This document shows, one piece after another, positions 11,401-25,707 of a stretch of DNA of 64,000 nucleotides. Positions within the stretch are counted from its first letter, which is position 1. Every line of letters starts with the position of its first letter. Source of the DNA: Tenrec ecaudatus (taxonomy: Eukaryota > Chordata > Mammalia > Afrosoricida > Tenrecidae); contig NC_134538.1 of the NCBI RefSeq assembly GCF_050624435.1, forward strand, positions 122,308,937-122,372,936. The letters run 5' to 3'. Both the position numbers and the translations under genes were made by a program. The notes beneath the pieces are model-generated. The model did no database searches and was not told the origin of the DNA. It worked only from the letters and a program-made list of their open reading frames with translations.

Positions 11401-14400
11401 TGCCAAGCATGATGCCCATCTCCAGGGACTGGTCTCTCCTGACATGCCCAAAGCCTATAAGACCAAGTCTCACCATCCCTGCTTTGAAGGAGCACACTGG
11501 CTGAACTGGCTCCACGACAGATGTGTTGGTTCTTTTGGCAGTCCTGGTACTTTCAAGATTCTTCCTCAGCACCACAATCCAAAGCATCGATTCTTCTTGG
11601 GTCTTTTTTCTGTCGTTTCTTTATCTTGTCTAAAATTAAATATAAAACTATCATCTAATTTCAAATTTCCTCTATAACCACTAGGAACTGTTGAAGACAC
11701 AATTAAATTTGTAGGCAAATCTTTCCATGCTGTGGTTTTAGAGGGGACAAAGGAAGTATAACTGCTTCCATCCGATTTATTTCGCCATGTGTTGCCCTAA
11801 TGCCAAAATGCTATTCAAAATCCTTATGCCATGTCCAACTTTCACAAGCATATGAGGCCATGGAAAATACCATGGCTTGGCTTAGGCCCATCTCAGTCCT
11901 CAAAATAACATCCTTGCTTTTCAATACTCCAGAGGTCTTGTGCGTCAGATTTAGCCAAGGCAATGCATCTTTGGATCTCTGGACTGCTACTTCCATGAGC
12001 ATTGATTGTGGATCCAGCAAGACAAAATTCTACACAGCTTCAATCTTTTCTTCATTTACCATGGTGTTACCTGAGGATTTGGGTCATCTTTACATTGAGT
12101 TGCAATCCATACTTAAGGCTGTAATCCTTGATCTTCAGCAATTGTTTTACGTCCTCCTCACTTTCAGCAAGAAAGGTCTGTCATCTGCATATAAAAGCTT
12201 CTTAATAAACCTTCGTTCAATCCTAATTTCAAGGTCCCATTCTTCATATATTCGGCCTCTCTGCTGATATGCTCAGCCTATAGATTGAATAAGTATGGTG
12301 AGAGGATACAATCCTGATGCACGCCTTTCCTGATTTTAAACAATGTAGTATTCCCTCCAACTACCTCCTGTACAAGTCGCATATGAGTACAGTGAAGTGT
12401 TCTGGAGTTCCCATTCTTCTCAAGCTTATCCATAATGTGTTATGATCCACACAGTCAAATGTCTTTGCATAGTCAATAAAACGTAAGTAAATATCTCTCT
12501 GGTATTCTCTGCTTTCAACCAAGAGCCATCCTATGTCACACATGATGTCTCTTGTTCCAGGACTTCTTCTGAATCTGATCTAAGCCTCTGCCAGTTCCTT
12601 GTCAATGTACTGCTACAACAACCCTTGTTGAATGATCTGCAGCAAAATTTTACTTGTATATGATATGATATCATAGCATATGATATCAATGACATTGTTT
12701 TATAGTTTCAGCATTCTGTTGAGCATTGTTTGGAATGAGTATACCTATGGATCTCTTCAAGTCAGTTGGCCAAGTCGCTGTCTTTCCAATTTTGTGGCAG
12801 TGTTTCCAGTGCTTCATCAGCTTGTTGAAACATTTCAGTTGGTACTCCATCAATTCCTGGAGCCTTGTTTTTGGCTAATGCTTTCAGTGCCGCTTGGACT
12901 TCTTCCTTCAGCACCATTGATTCTTGTTCCTGAAATGGTGGGGTGCTGACTAGTTCGTTTGGGTACAGTGACTTTGTATAATCCTTTCCAGCTTTTTTTT
13001 ATGTTTCCTGCTACATCCTGTAAAATCTTTCAATATTTCAAGTCAAGGCTTGAAGTTTTGTTTAGTTCTTTCCATTTAAGATACACTGAGCGTGTTCTTC
13101 CTTCTTGGTTTTCTAGGCCTGCGTTATTATAATGCTTTACTTGAGTTCTTGAGCAGGCCTTTGAACTTTTCTCTCCAGTGTTTTACTTCATGATCTCGAC
13201 TACTTTCTTTAGCTGCTCTGAGGAAGAGCAACTTTCAGGGTCTCACCCGACATCCATTTCTATCTTCTATTTCTTTCCTATCTTAACGATCGTTTGCTTT
13301 CTTCATGACTAAGGCATTCTTGATGTCCTCCTACAGCTCAGCAGGTCTTCTGTCATTACTGTTCAATGTTTTTTCAACTGTTTTTGAGATGTTTTTGAAA
13401 TTCAGGTGGGATAGATTCAAGGTCATATTTTGGCTCTCGTGGACTTGTTTTAATTTTCTTCAGCTTCAACCTGGACTTACATATGAATTTGTGCATGTCT
13501 GAACTGGAATCTTAGTAGCAATATTTTTTTTACTTACCCTCCTATATTCTAAATACTAACAACATATAGTGGACTAACACCAGCAATGTGTAAAATGAAT
13601 AAAAGATTACAATCTGGTGAAAGAAATGCAAGATTAGTCTTACATTAGGAAATCAATGTAATTCATTGCATTCACAGATCAAGGAAATGATTCTATGATA
13701 GTCTCAATAGATGCTGTAAGGGTACTTGATAAAAATCAGCAAGCATCTATCACTTTAAGAACCAAACTCAGCAAATGGGGGGGATGTCTTTAATATGTTA
13801 AGCAAATGTATCACACACACACACTACAACAAATACTCTCAATGGATTCCCTTTAAGTTCTGGATGCCTTCCATCCTCACACACATAACACTGTTGTAAA
13901 AGTGGTATCAGCGTACTAAGACAAGAAGAGACAACAACTGGACAAGGGAAGTGCAACTTTTCTTTTTTCACAAGTATCTAAATAGGAAAGATGAATCTGT
14001 TAATATTTTAGGAGGACATGGAAGGTCATCTTCATGATATCACTGAGGAAAGGAGTTCTTAAGTAAGACAACAAAATTGTATTGAAGGAAACATTTTGTT
14101 CAAATTTAAAACTTCTGCTCATCAAAAAAATACTATAGAGGATGTGATAAACAAATCAGAGAGTAAGAAAGGAGATTTCTGCAAAAGATTGGCAAGACGT
14201 CCCAAAAAAAAATGATGAAACTTTTAGTGAGAGGTGCTAAAAATGATAAAGATTAGTATTCTAAATATATAGCTAACTCTTGTAAATTAGTAAGGAAAAT
14301 ACCGACCGCCCAACAAAAATAAACTAGGTGAAAGAGCTGAACAAGCTCTTCGCACACAAAAAAATGAAATCCAAAATGTTACATAAAAATTCATTAGTTA

Positions 14401-17366
14401 ACTGAGAACATAAATTAAAACCATAGAGATCCATCAAATACCCACCAAACTGTCAAAATACAAAGGTCTGACATGACCAATCTACTGATGAGAATGTAGA
14501 GCAGCAAGAGTACTGTCACTTAGAAAGCGTTAGAAACAGGTTAGTGAAACTGAAGCTGTGCAGGTCTAGAAGGCAGCAAGTCCACTCAGGATGACACCTG
14601 GAGAAAGTGACGCTCATAGCAACATTGTCTATGACCACATATTCTTCCTGTGTCAAAGTCAGAATCATCCATAGCGCATTTTTTCCCATAGCTCATTTTA
14701 TGTTACTGTCAGCATCTTTGTTCATTCTGAAACTCTGAGGAATTGTAGAAATTATCTTCATTTTCTTTATTTTTATTTTAATAAATCATTTTATTGGGGG
14801 CTCTTGCAGCTTTAATAGCAATCCATACATCATTTGTATTAAGCACATTTGTATATATGTTGCCATCATCATTTTCAAAATATTTTCTTTCTGTTTGAGT
14901 CCTTAGTATCCGCTCCTCTTTTTTCCCTCCCTCCCCACCCTAATGGACCTCCGATGAATTATAAACTATTATTGTTTTCATACCTTATACCACCTACTGT
15001 CCCCCTTCACCCACATGACTGTTGTTCATGCCCCTAGGGAGGGGGGTGGAATTATACATTGGTCATTGCAGTTGGTTCCCCATTTCTCTCCCTTTACCCC
15101 CCACCTCCCTCTACCCTCATGGTATCGCTACTTCGATTGCTGTTCCTGAGGAGTTTCTCTGTCCTGGATTCCATGTGTCCAGAGCTCTTATCTGTACCAG
15201 TGTACATGCCCCAGTCTAGCCAGATTTGTAAGATAGAACTGGGTCATGATAGTGAGGGACAGAAAAGTTTAAAGAACTAGAGGAATGTTGTGTCCTCTGT
15301 CGGTGCTGTGCTGCCCCCTGTCTGTCTCCTTCTTTCCTTGTGATCTTTCTATGAAGGAATGTCCAATTATCCACAGATGGGCTTTGGACCTCCACTCCAA
15401 CCCCCATCATTTGCATCAAAATATTTGTCTGTTTGGGGTCTTCTGATCACTGATACTTATCCCATCATAAATTGGTGTGCTACTTTCACGTGGGCGTTGT
15501 TACTTCCCTGCTGGATGGCCTCTTGTTTACCTTCAAACCTTTAAGATCCCAGATGCTATATCTTTTAATAGCCAGGCACCATCAGCTTTCTTCTTTTTTT
15601 AAATCATTTTATTAGGGGCTCACACAACTCTTATCACAATCCATACATACATCAATTGTGTAAAGCACATTTGTACATTCATTGCCCTCATCATTCTCAA
15701 AACATTTGTTCACCACTTAAGCCCCTGACATCAGCTCCTCATTTTCCCCCTCCCTTACCACTCCCCCCTCCCTCATTAACCCTTGATAATTTACAAATTA
15801 TTGTTTTGTCATATGTTGCACTGTCCAACGTCTCCCTTTACCCACTTCTCTGTTGTCCATTCCCCAGGGAAGAAGCCATATGTAGATCGGCTCCCCCTTT
15901 CCAACCCACCCTCCCTCCACCCTCCCGGTATTACCACTCCCACCACTGGTCCTGAAGGGATGATCCGCCCTGGATTCCCTGTGTTTCCAGTTCCTATCTA
16001 TACCAGTGTACATTCTTTGGTCCAGCCAGATTTGTAAGGTAGAATTGGGATCATGATAGTGTGTTTGGGGGGTGGGGGGGGAAGCATTTAGGAACTAGAG
16101 GAAAGTTGTATGTTTCATTGTTGCTACATTGCACCCTGACTGGCTCATCTCCTCCCCACAACCCTTCTGTAAGGGGAAGTCCAATTGCCTACAGATGGGC
16201 TTTGGGTCTCCACTCCACACTCCCCCTCATTCACAATGACATGATTTTTTGTTCTGATGATGCCTGATACCTGATCCCTTCGACACCTCGTGATCGCACA
16301 GGCTGGTGTGCTTCTTCCGTGTGGGTTTTGTTGCTTCTGAGCTAGATGGCCTCTTGTTTACCTTCAAGCATTTAAGACCCCAGACACCATATCTTTTGAT
16401 AGCTGGGCACCATCAGCTTTCTTCACCACAGTTGCTTATGCACCCATTTTGACTTCAGCAATTGTGTCAGGAAGGTGAGATAATAGAATGCCATGTTTTT
16501 AGAATAAAGTGTTCTTGCATTGAGGCAGTACTTGAGTAGAGACCCAATGCCCGTCTGCTACCTTAATACTTGAGATTTAAATATATATACATAGAGCTAT
16601 ATCCCTATTTTTATATATTAATGTATTTATATATCTGCGTGCCTATTTTTATACCTCTATCAATGTTTTTTGCCTCCTAGTTCTTTCCTCTATTTCTTTT
16701 TTACTTTCCTCCTGTCCCACTATCATGTTTGACTTTCCTTAGACTCTCAGTACTTTCTCTCGGCTACATTGCACTTGAGCAAACCCCATCAGGCATTCTA
16801 TGGCCTCCTCGTCAATGATTTTAGATCTCGTTCCCTTGTCCTTGGGTTTGTTGGGTCCCCTCCCTTTCTCCCACTTCCTCCTCTCCTATGTGCCCCCAGA
16901 GCCATCAGCCCCATTATTTTTTCCTTGGGATTGGTTATCCTGACTCTCCTATATGGATAGACATGAGAAAAAGATTAAGAAATAAAAAGGGAAAAAAAGA
17001 GAAAGGAAAAAAAAATAGTTCCAGGTCTGTCTGCTGACCCTACTGAATGTTTTCTGATCTGAACTGGTGAAGTGCTCCACCCTGTCCACTGATCCTGAGG
17101 TCTATTTTGGGGATTCCTTGGGTACTTCGTTGTTTTGCTTCCCTTGCTGTTCTGCACTTCCTTCATGTTTCACTCTGGTGGGGGGCAGGGGTATCAGACC
17201 AGGTACAATTCCCACTCTGTGTCTCCAGTGCTGTCCCCTGTAGGCCTGTGAGTCGGGGGGGTGGGGTACACTGTGTCTCATGGTGGGGCAAGCCCCATGG
17301 TCCTCTCTGTGCATTGGGTGCTACCAGCAGGAATGTCATCCTCAAAGCTTGGTACTCCAGGTTGCA

Positions 17367-17406
<40 letters not shown>

Positions 17407-20400
17407 TCTCTCTCTCTCTCTCTCATTCTCTCTGTTTACCACCACGTGGACCCGCCACTGTCCCTGGGCTGTGTCTTCAGTGCTGGCCTCTGTAATGCAT
17501 TCTTCTGGGGAGAGGGTTGAGGTACCTGGGACTGGAGACAGACTGCAGACCTTTCTGTTAGGTCGCTGCTTCATGCCGGTCTGTTGCCCTTGAGGCTTGG
17601 CGCCCCACATCTGGTCCTTTCTCCCTTTCCCATGGAGACATGAAAAATATCCTCCCCAGTGTGGGTTAGTGCCCTGTTCCCCCACTACCCACGTCTTCTC
17701 TCTCTCTTCCCTCCCCACTTCCCCCTCCTTTTTAGTTGGCTGCCATAAGCATCCCTGGGTTGGATCCGCACCCTAGGAGAGTGCCTGGACCTCGCCCCAG
17801 GAATTTATCCACTTGGTGCCTTTTCCCCTGTGCCCCTTGTGCTTTTTAAGCTTACCCCAATGGATTCATGTTATACTTGTCCTTTTGTGCTTGACTTACT
17901 TCACTTAGCATAATTTCCTCTAAGTCCTCCCATGTGTCAGTGTACTTCATGTGTTCTCTGCTTTTCAGGAATGCATAGTACTCCATTGTATGTATAGACC
18001 AGCATTTTCTAATCCATTTGTTGGTTAATGGAAATTTAGGCTGTTTCCAATTCTTTACAATTGTGAACTATGCTGCGATCAATATTGGAGCGCAGATGTG
18101 TGGTCATGGACTGTCTCTTACTTCTTCTGGGTACATGCCCAGTAAGGGGGTTGTTGGGTCATATGGTAGCTCAATTTCCATTTGCTTTAGGTATCTCCAT
18201 AATGGCTACAAATACCTACAGGACCACCTATGGATAAGGGTTCCTATGTCACCACATCCCCTCCAACACCTGTTGCCTCCTGGTTTGTTTGGTAGTATCT
18301 CATTGTTGTTTTAATTTGCATTTCCCTATGGCTAATGATCGGGAACATTTTCTTATATGTTTGTTGGCAATCTGGATTTCTGCCCTTGTGAAGCTTCTGT
18401 CAGGTCTTTTGCCCATCTCCTCAATGAGTTATTTTTTATTTTTACTGTAAGCTAGCAGAGTGTTGTAGATTTTAGTAATAATGTCCTTGTCTGATGTGTC
18501 ATTGCTAAAGGTGGTTTCCCAATCTGGGGACTCTCTTATTGCTCTCTTGGTGAATTATTTAGATGTAAACATGTGTTTTATCTTCCGTATGTCCCATTTG
18601 TCAATTTGTGCTTCCCCTATGTTTATGTACTTCCCTTTTCCAAAAGCCTATGTATTCCCTGTGCCAAGCTTTTTACGTTTGTCCCGATTGATGGCTTTAA
18701 TGGTTTGGGAGTATACCACAAGGTCTGTGACCCACCTTGAGTTTATTCTTGTGCATGGTAGAGATAAGGGTCTTGCTTCAATTTTCTGCAGGTTGATATT
18801 AATTTTTTCCAGCACCACTTGTTGAAGAGCACATCCGCTTCCCATTTGAAACTTTGGGGCCCTTATCAAAGATCTGTTGTCTTTATGCTGATGATTTCAT
18901 TTCTGGGTGTTCAGTTCTTTTCCACTGTCTGAATATCTGTCGTTACACAAGTTCCACACTGTTTTGATCACTGTAGCTGTATAGTAAGTGCCAAAGTCAG
19001 GTAAAGCAAGCCCTCTGACTGCGTCCTTCTTCTCGAGGAGCTCTCTGCTAATCTGGGCTTTTTCCTACTCCATATGAAGGTGGCAGTCAAATTTTCCAAT
19101 TCTGTGAAGAAGAATGTTGGTCTTTGTATTGGGATAGCATTAAACTTGTATAGTGCCTTGGGGGGGGCTGACATTTTAACTATATTAAATCTTCTGCTCC
19201 ATGAACGTGGAATATCCTTTCATTTATGGAGGTCACCCTTGGATTCTTGTAATAGTGTTCTGTAGTTCTCCTTGTACAAAGATTTTGGTTTTTTGGTTAG
19301 GTATATCCCTAGATATTTCACTTTGCACTTGGTTACTGTGAAGGGTACCATCTTTTTTATCTCCTCTTCCATGGACTCGCCCAATGCATATAGCAGTCCA
19401 GTAGACTTCTGTTTGTTGATCTTGTATCCTGACATTCTGTCATGTTCCTCTATTGCTTCCAGTACTCCTCATGTGGAGCTTTTGGGATTTTCCATACATA
19501 AAAATCATAACATCTGTGAATAATGATAATTTCACCTCTTCTTCCCCCAGACGAATACCTTTGATGTCTTTCCTTTGCCTTATGTTCATAGTTAGGACCT
19601 CCAATACGATGCTAAATAGAAGTGGAGACAAGAGACATCTTATCTGGTCCCCCTTTTTCAGTGGGATTGTTTTTGTCTTTCCCCCATTGACTACTACATT
19701 GGCTGTTGGCTTTTCATAAAAAGCTTGCATTATATTGAGGAATTTTCCTTCCATTCCTATCTTCTTGGGTGTCTTAAACAGGAATGGGTGTTGGATGTCA
19801 CCTAATACTTTTTATGCATCTATTGATTTATCCTTTTTTGTATCAATGTGCCAAATAATGCTGATGGACTTTCAGATATTGAACCATCCCTGCATCCCTG
19901 GAATGAATCCCACTTGGTCATGGTGAATTATTTGTTTTTATAAACTTTTATATTCTATTGGCCAGTAGTTAAGGATTTTTACATTGATGTTCCTTAGAGA
20001 TATCGGTCTGTAGTTCTCAATTCTTGTGGGAACTTTGTCCCCTTTAGGTGTCAGTGTCATGCTGGCTTCATAGAAAGAGATTGGGAGTTTGCCACCTTTT
20101 TCTATGCTCTCAAAGAGTTTGTGTAGGATTGGGATCAGATCTTCCCTAAATGCTTGGTAGAATTCTCCTGTGAAGTCATCTGGCCTGGGGAATTTTTTTA
20201 GTTGACATTACCTTCATAACCTTGTCTATTTCCTTTATTGCTATGGGTCTGTTGAGTTGCTTGATGTCCATATAGGATAGTCCAGGGAGGGGTTGTTTTT
20301 CCAAGTATTTTTCCATGCCTTCCAAGTTGTTGAATTCATTTGAGTACAGGGCTACATTCTGTGTAATGAGTCTTTTAATTTCATTAGGGTCCATTGTAAT

Positions 20401-23400
20401 TTCCCTTGTTTCATCCCTCATCCTGACTATTGATATTTGTTCTTTTCTTTCTTTGGTTGGGTTTGCTAGTGGTCTATCAATATTGTTAATCCATTCAAAG
20501 AACCAGCTTTTTTGCTGCATGATTTTTTGCATTCTTTTCTGGTTTTCCCACTCGTTTATTTCTGCCCTATTTTTATTGTTTCTTTTCTTTTGCTATTCAT
20601 AGGATTGCCCTGTTGACTCCACTCTGATTGCTGGAGGTTTTGTGTCAACGTATCAATCATTAGTCTCTCCTCCTTTTTCGAGTGTGTATTTATTGTCATC
20701 AAGCTTCCTCTGATAACTGTCGTTGTTGGATCCCAAAGGTTTGGGTACAACATGTCATTCTCATTGGTGTCTAGAAACGTCCTGATTTCATCTCTGATCT
20801 GGATCAATACCCACTCATTTTGCAGTGGAAAGTTATTTGTCCTCCAATTGTTTGCCCTTGTTTTCTTAATCCTCCTTTTGTTGATTTCCAGCCTTAAACA
20901 TAGTGGTCTGATAGGGAAGTCTGAGTGACTTCTATGTGCTTGAATTTACATAGGCTCCACTGTGTTCCAGCATTTGATCTATCTTCAAATATGTGCCATG
21001 TGAGGAGCTTGAAAAAAAAGTGATTTTTTTTTGCACTTTGTTGGAGAGCTCTGAAATGTCTGTCAGGTCAAATTGCCTAACTATAGAGTTTAGTTCTGTA
21101 GCTTCCTTATTGAGCTTCTTTAACTGTGATCTATCTTTCTCAGAGAAGAGTGTATTAAAGTTACCTACTATGATTGTTTAGACTGTGATTTATGTTTTCA
21201 TCTTTTGGAGTGTTTGGCAAATTCTTCGCAGGTCCCTTGTTGTGTGCATAAATGTCTATTATGCTCACTGGTTCTTGGTCTACTGATCCCTTGGAAATTC
21301 TCTTCATATTCAGTACATTTTACCCACTATATTTTTGTCCATGTATACATGGAAAAGGAAACTCTTCTCCTGTTCTAAGTAAATTATCCCAAGGTTAATT
21401 GATATTTCAATCCTAATTCACTTTTTTTTCCAAAAAAAGTGGCATGTTATGATAATTTTGAAAACTTTACCTTTACTATCCACTTTCCAAATTTATTTTT
21501 CCTTGTGCTATTTCTAACCAGGCTTTGAGTAGTCTTTGAGATTTTACTTCCCTTTCCAAATTTCTAAAATTGAGAAAGCACTCCAATCCAAAGTTTATAT
21601 ATAAAATAATTTTGATCCCACTTAGAAATAAAACTAAAATTGATCTTAACTAATTTTGCAACAAAACTTCTCTGGATCTGATACATGGCTATATGTAGTA
21701 GTTTCTGCTCATTTCACTTAGTGTGAAATTGATATATTCCACGCAGAAATATTATATATTCAACATGCTGCCCATCCACAAATGGATGTTATAGATAAAA
21801 GTAGTACACACTTCAAAATTATGGAAACATGATGAAATCGAGAAAATACGTACATTTACCAAGAGTTTTCCTTTGTTCAGAGACTTAACCAAGAATAAGA
21901 ATACAAGTGAAAAAATGGCATATCCACAAGCACATACTCTTACCTAAAGAAGGTCTTGACTAAATTTCCTGTATAAAAGTTACATGCTTTTGTCATCAAC
22001 TCTGGAGTCATCTGAAAATGAATAATAAATGAAATAACAAATGTGAGGCATAAGTGAGATGCACACGGTAACTCCAAATGAAACTCAAGTAATTGAGAAG
22101 CTATTTCCTCGGGAGAGGGGAACTGGAATGGATGAGAGCCAGGAACAATGAGCAGGAAGGATTATGTACTGTGTAAGTTTGGGTTTTTTAGTTTTTTTTA
22201 TCAGTGGCAAGAAAAGATTTGAAAAAGAAGAAGTTGTGAAATTCTAAGAAACACTGGCTACATCACAACCAAATATAATATCTATGCCTTGTTTGGTTTT
22301 TTTGACTCAATCCAAGTCTTAAACAAAAGGGCATCTTGGGGATGATTGGAGAAATCTGAGCAGATAGCAGGTGATATTTAAACATTATTGCTAATTATGT
22401 TATCTAAGAAAATGACATTTTTTAAATTGTCAAGAGTTTGAGATGCATACTGAATCATTTCCAGGTAAAATAGCACAATGGCTAGGATTAGTTTGCTAAC
22501 ATTCTGGTAAAAAAAAATGGTGGAGAGGAAAATAGGTGAGCAAGATTGGCAAACTGTGAATTTTTAGATGATGGCAGTGAATGACTATAGAAGTCTCTCC
22601 ACTTTGGGGTGGTTTGAATTGTTCCATCATAAAAATCTTTTTAATGCTGGACTTTTCTTTTCTTCCCATAATTAATATGTTCATCTGGAAATGCCATTTC
22701 CTAATAGATGAGAATCAAGGCTGTGGAGTGCCCTGCTTCCCCATGGACAACTAATCCTTTCATGCTGGAGCACACTGCTGAGCAGTCTTTCTGCCTCCTG
22801 TGGTGAGGGCAGTCCTACTTTTCTGGACCTGTATGGCTTACTCACTGCTCCCTGCGCTGATCCTTCTCTGCTTCCAGACAGAACCTGGCACATATTTCTG
22901 TTTTGTAAGTAGGCCTCTGCAGGCAGTCCTCACTTTGTATGGCAGTCAGTACCATAAAAATGACCATGCAAGCTGGAACTGCGAAAATCAGTCTCTAATA
23001 ATCAACGGGGGAAATGACAGTGGTTCTGGAACTCTCCTACTGGAGGTTACAACCCTACAGAAATATGGAGATGGGGGAGTAAGGCTCTTATTTATTTAGT
23101 ATCATGTCATTTAAATTTTTAGAAAGATTGAGAATTGAGGTGTTTTATTTCTTCACAAATAATATTTTTCTCTGAGTGTAAATCCCACTGCCATTGAGTC
23201 GATTCCAACTCACAGTGATCTACAGAGTAGAACTATCCCTGTGAGTTTCTGAGACTCTAAACTTGATGGGAGCAGACAGTCTCATCTGTTTCTCAAAGAG
23301 CAGATGGTAGGTTCAAACTGAAAACCTTGCAATTAGTAGTTTTATACCTTGTAGTTCAAGGAATAAAGGAGAAATCCACTAAACTAGGTCCAACCAAAGT

Positions 23401-25668
23401 GGGTGTCGATGAAGAATTTTGAAAGCACGATGGACTGCCCAAAGAACAGCCACAGGCACACGCCATAATGCAGGTCAAGTACGAGTCTGCCTTGAAAGAA
23501 GCACAGCCAGTATCATCCTTAGAAGCAAGAAGGGCAAGATTCATCTTACGTACTTTGGACATCTTACTGGGACAGACAATGCCCTGGAGCAAGAATCGTG
23601 CTTAGTAAAGTAGGGCAATGAAAAAGAGGAAGACCCTTGATGAGGTAGCTTGACACCGAAGTTGCGACAGTGGGCTCAGACATAACAGCAACTGTGAGCA
23701 TTGCACGGGATCAGGAAGTGGTTCGCTCTGTTTTACAGAGGGTCGCTAAGATTTGGAACCAACTTGATGGCCCCTAAAAACCACCCCCACCCCTACCACC
23801 ACCTAAGCTGAGCCCTCAAACTAAGCAACCATAGAGTACTCCTTGTTGCTTTTGAGTAATCCAATTTAGTTTCTGTTCATTTCCATCCATTTCATTTAGG
23901 TTCTCTTTCATGTTCTGACTTATGACACGGGGTAGACATCTTGTCTGTGCCTTCCAAGTTGGCATACTCCTTTGTAGGTTTGGGTGAGCTCCCAACATTT
24001 CCCTCTGTCCTTTCAATGCTATGAGATGTATTTGAGAATCTATTCAAACACACACACACATAGGTTTGACCTGGATATGAAATCTCTTAGAAATTCCTTG
24101 CAATTTTAAGAAGATTCCCTACAGGCTTCCAGCTAGGCTTTGGAGACAACCTGACATTATATTTTACAAAATTTCATTTTAAATGTTGACAGTGAAGTTT
24201 ATCCCTCTAGATCAATGACTTTTAAAACTTTCAGCATCTTCACTAATGGTTTTAGATTTTTTCACCCCAGGTGAAGTCTTACTCAAAGAACTAGTCTAGA
24301 GGATCAGTCTTAGGAAGGAGGATCCAGAGTCCCATTCTATAGGACTTTGCCTGAGCTCCTGAGGTTGCCCCAAGTATCTCCAAGAACATACTTGTGGTAG
24401 ATCAATGATCTGGAGTCGGTCAAGTATAGTTAAGACAGCCACATGTCATGATGCAGATCAAATAAAATACTAAAACATGAGAAGACTTCCCAGTGTACTG
24501 ACCATGCCAGGCTTGACAACCTAGCCCACTGTTTCTCTCTGCTGCACTGCCCTCATTAGGACCAGTGTTCTTCTTCCTTCACCCTTCTACATCGATGCTT
24601 CAAAGTGGTTGGAGCTCCTTGTTCCCATCTTGACGATGGCTTGGACTCTCTTTTTCTAATGGCCAACCTCACTAGCCATTCCCAAGCACCAGAGGCTTGC
24701 ACAAACAACCAGCCGTGGGACCTGGAATTAACCCTCAGCATTCCAGCTGCACCTAATTCATTCAGACACTTATTTCCTCACATCTTCACTCCCGTCATGG
24801 TTTTGCTATTTGATCTTCTCTTGTGCACACAGAAAGGAGCCCTGTGGCTTATTGGGTTAAGTGTTTGGCTGCTAACTGCAAAGTCAGCAGTTTGAAAGCC
24901 CCAGCAACTTCTCAGGAAAAAGACGAGGCTTTCTACAGCTCTAAAGATAGGTATGTCGTCTTGGAAACCCACGGGGTTAGTTCTACGCTGTCCTAGAGGG
25001 TTGCTGAGAATCCGAATTGATTGACTCAGTGGCCCTGAGTGTGGTTTGGGGATCTCCAGTCTCGGTTCTAAAGGCCTTCCGATCTTGAACCCCTGCTTTG
25101 TGCTGTGGAAGGAGGCCTGTCCTGGTGTCAGCAAGCCATGGATTGCTAACCGCTAAGGGTGCTCAAACGCACCGGCAGGGGGAAAGATGAGACGGGCTGT
25201 TCCTGCAATGACTGTCAGCCTTGACAACACTGTGGGCAATTCTTCTCTGTCTTATCAGGTTTCTCCAAGTCAGAATCAACCGAGGGCAGTGGGTTTGGTT
25301 TGGGGGGTTGTCCTCTTTACAGGATCAAAACCTGATGGTGGAGTCAGCTGTTCCTTTCAGTAACGACAAGGTCTTGATTTCAAGTTTGATATCATTATGA
25401 TTCTCTGTATCCTAATCTTAGGGCGGGGGAGAAGGCAGGGGAAGTAAAACAGAAGGAAACAGATTTAAAAGAAAATAAGAATCCTCCCTTAAGGTTTTTC
25501 TTAATGATATTTCTATCATTATAAAGATGCATGAGCTGAGAGGAGGAAAAGAAGAAACAAAAGAGGGAAAGGAGACGTTTAACGAGAGATTTCATCAGAA
25601 AGAGGAAGAACAACACATGTCCAGACACCACTTGCAAAACTGGAGAGGTAACGAGACAGAGAGAGAGA

Positions 25669-25707
<39 letters not shown>

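Noticed and set aside
11800-12267. 155-codon plus-strand frame
   Set aside because: It is the antisense of the RTE reverse-transcriptase region, so a shadow frame.
17163-17718. 137-146 codon frames rich in Ser/Leu or Arg/Glu
   Set aside because: Produced by the (CT)n run inside an L1 3' UTR.
23816-24016. Minus-strand frame considered as an FBXL13 exon
   Set aside because: Phase and sequence do not fit between exons 3 and 4, which join in frame without it.
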